This document shows positions 56,702 to 64,000 of a DNA stretch of 64,000 bases, piece by piece. Where the stretch lies: NCBI RefSeq assembly GCF_010682105.1, contig NZ_JAAGWH010000055.1, positions 52,186 through 116,185 on the forward strand, in the 5' to 3' direction. Numbering within the stretch: the stretch's first letter is position 1; each line of letters begins with the position of its first letter. A program made the position numbers and the translations under genes. The DNA comes from Modestobacter muralis. GTDB lineage: Bacteria > Actinomycetota > Actinomycetes > Mycobacteriales > Geodermatophilaceae. Below the pieces are notes generated by a model that was given only the letters and a program-made list of their open reading frames with translations, made no database searches and had not been told where the DNA came from.

Positions 56702-57573
56702 GCGGTGAGCTCGGCCGTCCACCGGTCGGCGGCCGCGCGCAGGGCGGCGACGTCCGCCCCGGCCCGCAGCACGTCCCGGGAGACCGACGGGACGACGGCC
56801 CGGTCGCCGAACAGCCGGCGCAGGTCGGCCACCGAGCCGCCCTGCGCACCGAGCCCCGGAGCGAGCACGGGCCCGCGCAGTCCGGACAGGTCGACGTCCA
56901 GCTCGGCCAGCGTGGCGCCGACGACGACGCCGTGCGAGCCGGTGAACGCCCCCCACCTGCCCTGCTGGTCGGCGAAGGAGGCCGGGTCGGATGCGGGGTC
57001 CCCCACCAGCCGGCCGGGGGCGTTCCACCGGCCGACGGTGTCGACCACGGTCTGGGCCACGCTGCGCTCCCCCACCAGCGCGGACTGGAAGGTCGCGGCG
57101 TCCGGGTTGGAGGTGCGGGCGAGCACGAACAGCCCGCCGCCGCACTGCTCGGCGGTCCGGCGGGCAGGCTCCAGCGAGTCCGGTCCGAGATAGGGGCTCA
57201 CGGTGAGCGCGTCGACGGCGAGCGGGTGCCCCGGGCGCAGGTAGTCGGCGTAGCCGGCCATGGTCGAGCCGATGTCACCGCGCTTGGCGTCCAGCAGCAC
57301 CAGCGCACCGGCCGCCCGAGCCCACGCGACGGCGTCCTCGAGCACGGCCATGCCCCGCGACCCGTGCCGTTCGTAGAAGGCCAGCTGGGGCTTGAGGACC
57401 GCGACGTGCCCTGCCAGGGCCTCGACCACCAGGTCGGTGAACCGGCGCAGCCCGTCGACGTCGTCGGTGAGGCCCCACTCCAGCAGCAGCTCGCGGTGCG
57501 GGTCGAGGCCCACGCACAGCGGGCCACGGGCGGCGACGGCGTCGGCCAGCCGGGTGCCGAAGGGGGTGGTCAT
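56698..57573 (-). CDS. pyrF: Orotidine 5'-phosphate decarboxylase
   Basis: 291 residues, the longer (type 2) actinobacterial form. Active-site LLDAKRGDIGSTM with the Lys/Asp pair, LCVGLDPHRELL at the N-terminus, VLAPGLGAQGG at the phosphate site. Final step to UMP. ATG at 57573 overlaps the pyrD stop by 4 bases. Confidence 0.96.
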   Translation of the reverse strand: MTTPFGTRLADAVAARGPLCVGLDPHRELLLEWGLTDDVDGLRRFTDLVVEALAGHVAVLKPQLAFYERHGSRGMAVLEDAVAWARAAGALVLLDAKRGDIGSTMAGYADYLRPGHPLAVDALTVSPYLGPDSLEPARRTAEQCGGGLFVLARTSNPDAATFQSALVGERSVAQTVVDTVGRWNAPGRLVGDPASDPASFADQQGRWGAFTGSHGVVVGATLAELDVDLSGLRGPVLAPGLGAQGGSVADLRRLFGDRAVVPSVSRDVLRAGADVAALRAAADRWTAELTA

Positions 57574-58957
57574 GCCAGCTCCTCGACGCAGGCCCGGGCG
57601 AGGTAGGGGTCGGCCCAGGCGCCGGTGGCGCTCTGCACCCCGGCGGCGCCCAGCTCCAGCAGCGCCGCAGCACTGGCCGGGTCGGTGACCCCGCCCATCG
57701 CCAGGACGTCGAAGCGGTGGCCGCCGGCCGCGCGCAGCTCCAGCAGCCGGGCGGTGAACTCCAGCGCCAGGTCGCGCACCGCGCGGCCGGACACCCCGGC
57801 CAGCGGGCGGCCGGGGAAGGTGGGCGTGCCGTCGGCGCGCTGCACCGCGCACTGCACGGTGTTGATGGCGGCCACCCCGTCCAGGTGCGGCGCGATCCGC
57901 GGCAGCAGACCGGCCAGGGCCGGGCCGTCGAGCCAGGAGAGCTTGGCGACCAGGCCCGTGCTGGACGACAGCGCCCGTCGGGTGGTCTCGACGATCGCGG
58001 TGGTCAGCTCGGGGTCCAGACAGATCGGCGGCCGCACACCGCCGCCGGAGCCCAGCGTGTTCGGGCAGCTCAGGTTCAGCTCCACGACCGGGGCGCCGGC
58101 GGCCTCGGCCAGCCGCGCGGTGCGGGCGAAGTCGTCGGCGATGGCCTGCAGCTGCGCCGGCCCGTCGTCGTCGTCCTCACCGAGGACGCTGACCAGCAGC
58201 AGCTGGTCGTCGGCCAGGCAGCGGACGGCGGCGGCGACGTCCTCGGTCCACACCGCCGGGTCGGGCGAGGGGACGCCGAAGGAGTTGGTGCTGGTGACCG
58301 CCGGGTCGCCGGGGGTCACCCAGTCCGAGGGCTCGGAGGTGACCACCGGCGGCGCCCCGGGACCGAACGGCTCCCGCACCCCGGGCACGAACGCCCAGTT
58401 GGGGAACGGGTTGGCGGCGTGCTCCCGGCTGCGGACGGTCTTGTAGGTCAGCAGGTCGAAGCCGTTGCCGGCCAGGTACTGCACCCACGCCGCGGTGCCG
58501 GTCATCGGGCAGGCCGGCACCCCGATCGGGAAACCGAGGCGGCGGCCGAGCACCTCCCAGCTGCCGGCGGCCCGCGGGCGGACCGGCAGCCGGGGACCGG
58601 GCGGGCCGACGCGCGCGCCGGCCACGTCGTCGGTCAGCGCGTAGGCCGGGAAGCGCACGCCGGTGCGGGCCAGCAGCCGGTGCTGACCCGTGGTGGCCAG
58701 CAGCCGCACCAGCGAGGGCAGGTCGCCGGCGTCCAGCCCGCCCTGGTCGAGCCGGGTGGTCACGTCGGTCGCCCAGGACGGCGCGGCCGCGTGGGCCGCG
58801 CCGTCCAGCCGGGCGACCGCGGCGGCAGCCAGGCCGCGGAGCACGGAGCCGGTCAGCCCGACGGAGCCCAGCTCGCGCTGCAGCTCGGCCACGACGACGT
58901 CGTCCGGCCCCCCGGGGGCAGGAGTGGCCACTTCTGCCCCCGCGCGGGAGGGATCGG

Positions 58958-58961
<4 letters not shown>
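57570..58961 (-). CDS. pyrD: Dihydroorotate dehydrogenase family protein
   Basis: 463 residues, FMN-dependent TIM barrel. [11 protein letters not shown] carries the catalytic Cys of class-1 enzymes; [12 protein letters not shown] and [18 protein letters not shown] form the FMN site. An N-terminal extension of about 110 residues makes it longer than the usual 310-370. The start GTG at 58961 lies in a GTGA overlap with carB. Position between carB and pyrF supports the pyrimidine role; the electron acceptor is not deducible, and no pyrK-like partner is adjacent. Confidence 0.9.
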
Positions 58962-62269
<3,308 letters not shown>

Positions 62270-62270
62270 C

Positions 62271-63437
62271 TCAGGCCCCCTTCTCGCCGGTGGTGTCCTG
62301 CACGGTCAGCGGAGGGCTGACCGCTTCTCCGCGCTCGCGCTCGGCCGCCATCAGGTCGACGAACCGGCCGAAGAGCGGGTTGGCGTCGTGCGGGCCGGCC
62401 GCGGCCTCAGGGTGGAACTGCACGCTGAACGCCGGGGCGTCCAGCAGCCGCAGGCCCTCGACCACCTGGTCGTTGAGGCCCACGTGGCTGACCTCGACCG
62501 GGCCGAACGGGGTGTCGGTGGGGCGGTCGAGCGGGGCGTCGACGGCGAAGCCGTGGTTGTGGCTGGTGACCCGCACGGTGCCGCTGACCCGGTCGAGCAC
62601 CGGCTGGTTGAGGCCGCGGTGGCCGAAGCGCAGCTTGTAGGTGCCCAGCCCCAGCGCGCGGCCGAGGATCTGGTTGCCGAAGCAGATGCCGAACAGCGGA
62701 CGCCGGGCCTCCAGCACCCCGCGGACGGCGGCGACCGCGTAGTCGGCCGCCGCCGGGTCGCCGGGACCGTTGGAGACGAAGACACCGTCGATGCCGGCCT
62801 CGAGCAGCTGCTCGGCGGTCGAGGTCGCGGGCAGCACGTGGGTCTCCACGCCGAGCTCGGCCAGGTACCGCGGGGTGGCGGTCTTGATGCCGAGGTCGAG
62901 CGCGGCGACGGTGAACCGCTTCTCCCCCACCGCCGGGACGACGTAGGCCTCGCGGGCGCTGACGCCCGGGGCCAGGTCGGCGCCGGTCATCGACTCACTC
63001 GCCGTCACCCGGGCCAGCAGCTCGGCCTGGTCCAGCTCGGTGCTGATGCCCGCGCGCATGGCGCCGCGGTCGCGCAGGTGCCGGGTCAGCGCGCGGGTGT
63101 CGATGCCGCTGATGCCCACGACGCCCTGGGCCACGAGCTCGTCGTCCAGGCTGCCGGTGGCGCGCCAGTTCGCCGGGCGCCGCGCGGGGTCGCGGACGAC
63201 GAAGCCGGCCACCCACATGCGGCGGCTCTCGTCGTCCTCGCCGTTGACGCCGGTGTTGCCGATGTGCGGCGCGGTCATCGCCACGATCTGGCCGGCGTAG
63301 CTGGGGTCGGTGAGCGTCTCCTGGTAGCCGGTCATCCCGGTGGAGAACACCGCCTCGCCGACCGTGGTGCCGGTCGCACCGTAGGAGTCGCCGCGGAACG
63401 TCCGCCCGTCCTCGAGCACGAGGATCGCCTGTGTCAC
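62271..63437 (-). CDS. carA: Carbamoyl-phosphate synthase small subunit
   Basis: 388 residues. Glutamine amidotransferase. N-terminal CPSase domain ([37 protein letters not shown]). GATase with nucleophile Cys in [11 protein letters not shown] and His/Glu in [11 protein letters not shown] at 63437 in a GTGA overlap with pyrC. The small membrane gene often found between pyrC and carA in other Actinobacteria is absent. Confidence 0.97.
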   Translation of the reverse strand: MTQAILVLEDGRTFRGDSYGATGTTVGEAVFSTGMTGYQETLTDPSYAGQIVAMTAPHIGNTGVNGEDDESRRMWVAGFVVRDPARRPANWRATGSLDDELVAQGVVGISGIDTRALTRHLRDRGAMRAGISTELDQAELLARVTASESMTGADLAPGVSAREAYVVPAVGEKRFTVAALDLGIKTATPRYLAELGVETHVLPATSTAEQLLEAGIDGVFVSNGPGDPAAADYAVAAVRGVLEARRPLFGICFGNQILGRALGLGTYKLRFGHRGLNQPVLDRVSGTVRVTSHNHGFAVDAPLDRPTDTPFGPVEVSHVGLNDQVVEGLRLLDAPAFSVQFHPEAAAGPHDANPLFGRFVDLMAAERERGEAVSPPLTVQDTTGEKGA

Positions 63438-64000
63438 TTGACTGCCTTTCCGTCGAGCACGGTGGCCACGCCCCGCAGGAACGTGGCGACCACCCGGCCG
63501 GGGAGCTCCCGGCCGGCATAGGGGCTGTTGCGGCTGCGGCTGGCCAGCGCGGCCGGGTCGACGGTGGCCCGGTGCGCAGGGTCGAGCAGCAGCAGGTTGG
63601 CCGGCTCGCCGACGGCGAGCGGGCGGCCGTGGGTCTCCAGGCGGCCGATGGCCGCCGGGCGGACCGACATCCGGTCGGCGACGCCGCGCCAGTCGAGCAG
63701 GCCCGGCTCGACCATGGTCTGCACCACGATCGACAGCGCCTGCTCCAGCCCGAGCATCCCCGGGCGGGCGGCGGCCCACTCGCTCTCCTTGTCCTCCACC
63801 GCGTGCGGGGCGTGGTCGGTGGCGACGGCGTCGATCGTGCCGTCGGCCAGCCCCGCCCGGAGTGCGGCGACGTCGGCGTCGGTGCGCAGCGGCGGGTTGA
63901 CCTTGTAGACCGGGTCGTAGGTCTCGGCGAGGGCGTCGGTGAGCAGCAGGTGGTGCGGGGTGACCTCCGCGGTGACCTGCACGCCGCGGGCCTTGGCCCA
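63434..64000 (-). CDS. pyrC: Dihydroorotase (partial)
   Basis: C-terminal 188 residues; the beginning lies beyond the window. [14 protein letters not shown] with metal-binding His, [12 protein letters not shown], and [11 protein letters not shown] with the catalytic Asp, then [15 protein letters not shown]. Cyclises carbamoyl aspartate. Frame is open through the last base. First visible gene of the pyr run. Confidence 0.95.
   Translation of the reverse strand, partial: WAKARGVQVTAEVTPHHLLLTDALAETYDPVYKVNPPLRTDADVAALRAGLADGTIDAVATDHAPHAVEDKESEWAAARPGMLGLEQALSIVVQTMVEPGLLDWRGVADRMSVRPAAIGRLETHGRPLAVGEPANLLLLDPAHRATVDPAALASRSRNSPYAGRELPGRVVATFLRGVATVLDGKAVK

Overview
The window is one contiguous stretch of a high-GC actinobacterial chromosome, with strong G/C at third codon positions and many GTG starts. 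Seen directly: an mIHF gene, a lexA-type box of the form TCGAAC-N4-GTTCGA, a helicase-dead PriA, and the order pyrC-carA-carB-pyrD-pyrF / mihF-gmk-rpoZ-coaBC-metK-priA / def-fmt-rsmB / rpe-ribD-ribE-ribBA-ribH-hisE-hisG. That order is typical of Actinobacteria. The tandem TauE pair, GAF-ANTAR proteins, chemoreceptor and protein style suggest Geodermatophilaceae (Blastococcus, Modestobacter, Geodermatophilus), but this family placement is inference. I saw no rRNA, tRNA, CRISPR array, IS element or prophage.

Region 1 to 36.8 kb is accessory in character and consists of small gene sets. It holds a GGDEF-EAL protein (cut by the window edge), two coupled TauE transporters, two GAF-ANTAR regulators, a GH13 enzyme paired with a luciferase-like oxidoreductase, and RNase J. 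HrpB helicase follows, then a sugar acetyltransferase-TetR-MFS operon behind a double palindrome, MalQ, a haloperoxidase-like hydrolase divergent from an AraC regulator, a small gene behind an exact LexA box, and a chemoreceptor. Next are a frameshifted MurE-like ligase and an EVE-like protein. An arsenic operon (arsM-acr3-arsC plus a GNAT gene) is divergent from arsR. The region ends with a TetR/NmrA pair and a PucR regulator divergent from an AllH-family protein.

Region 36.8 to 64 kb is mostly housekeeping and is transcribed almost entirely on the minus strand: pyrimidine synthesis, nucleoid protein, GMP kinase, omega subunit, CoA, SAM, PriA, start-Met processing (def, fmt), rRNA methylation, riboflavin and histidine genes. 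Most neighbours overlap by 4 bases (ATGA/GTGA), implying translational coupling. A block at 43.0-45.9 kb (secreted subtilase, VOC protein, cyclase-family hydrolase) interrupts the usual rsmB-rpe adjacency and is flanked by palindromes.

Points of most interest are: the exact SOS box in front of an uncharacterised small protein; the Mur ligase with a repeat-associated frameshift plus a second repeat insertion in a conserved loop; probable CTG start codons for fmt and priA; paired operators overlapping start codons that lack Shine-Dalgarno sequences; and a 28-bp perfect palindrome at the rsmB junction.
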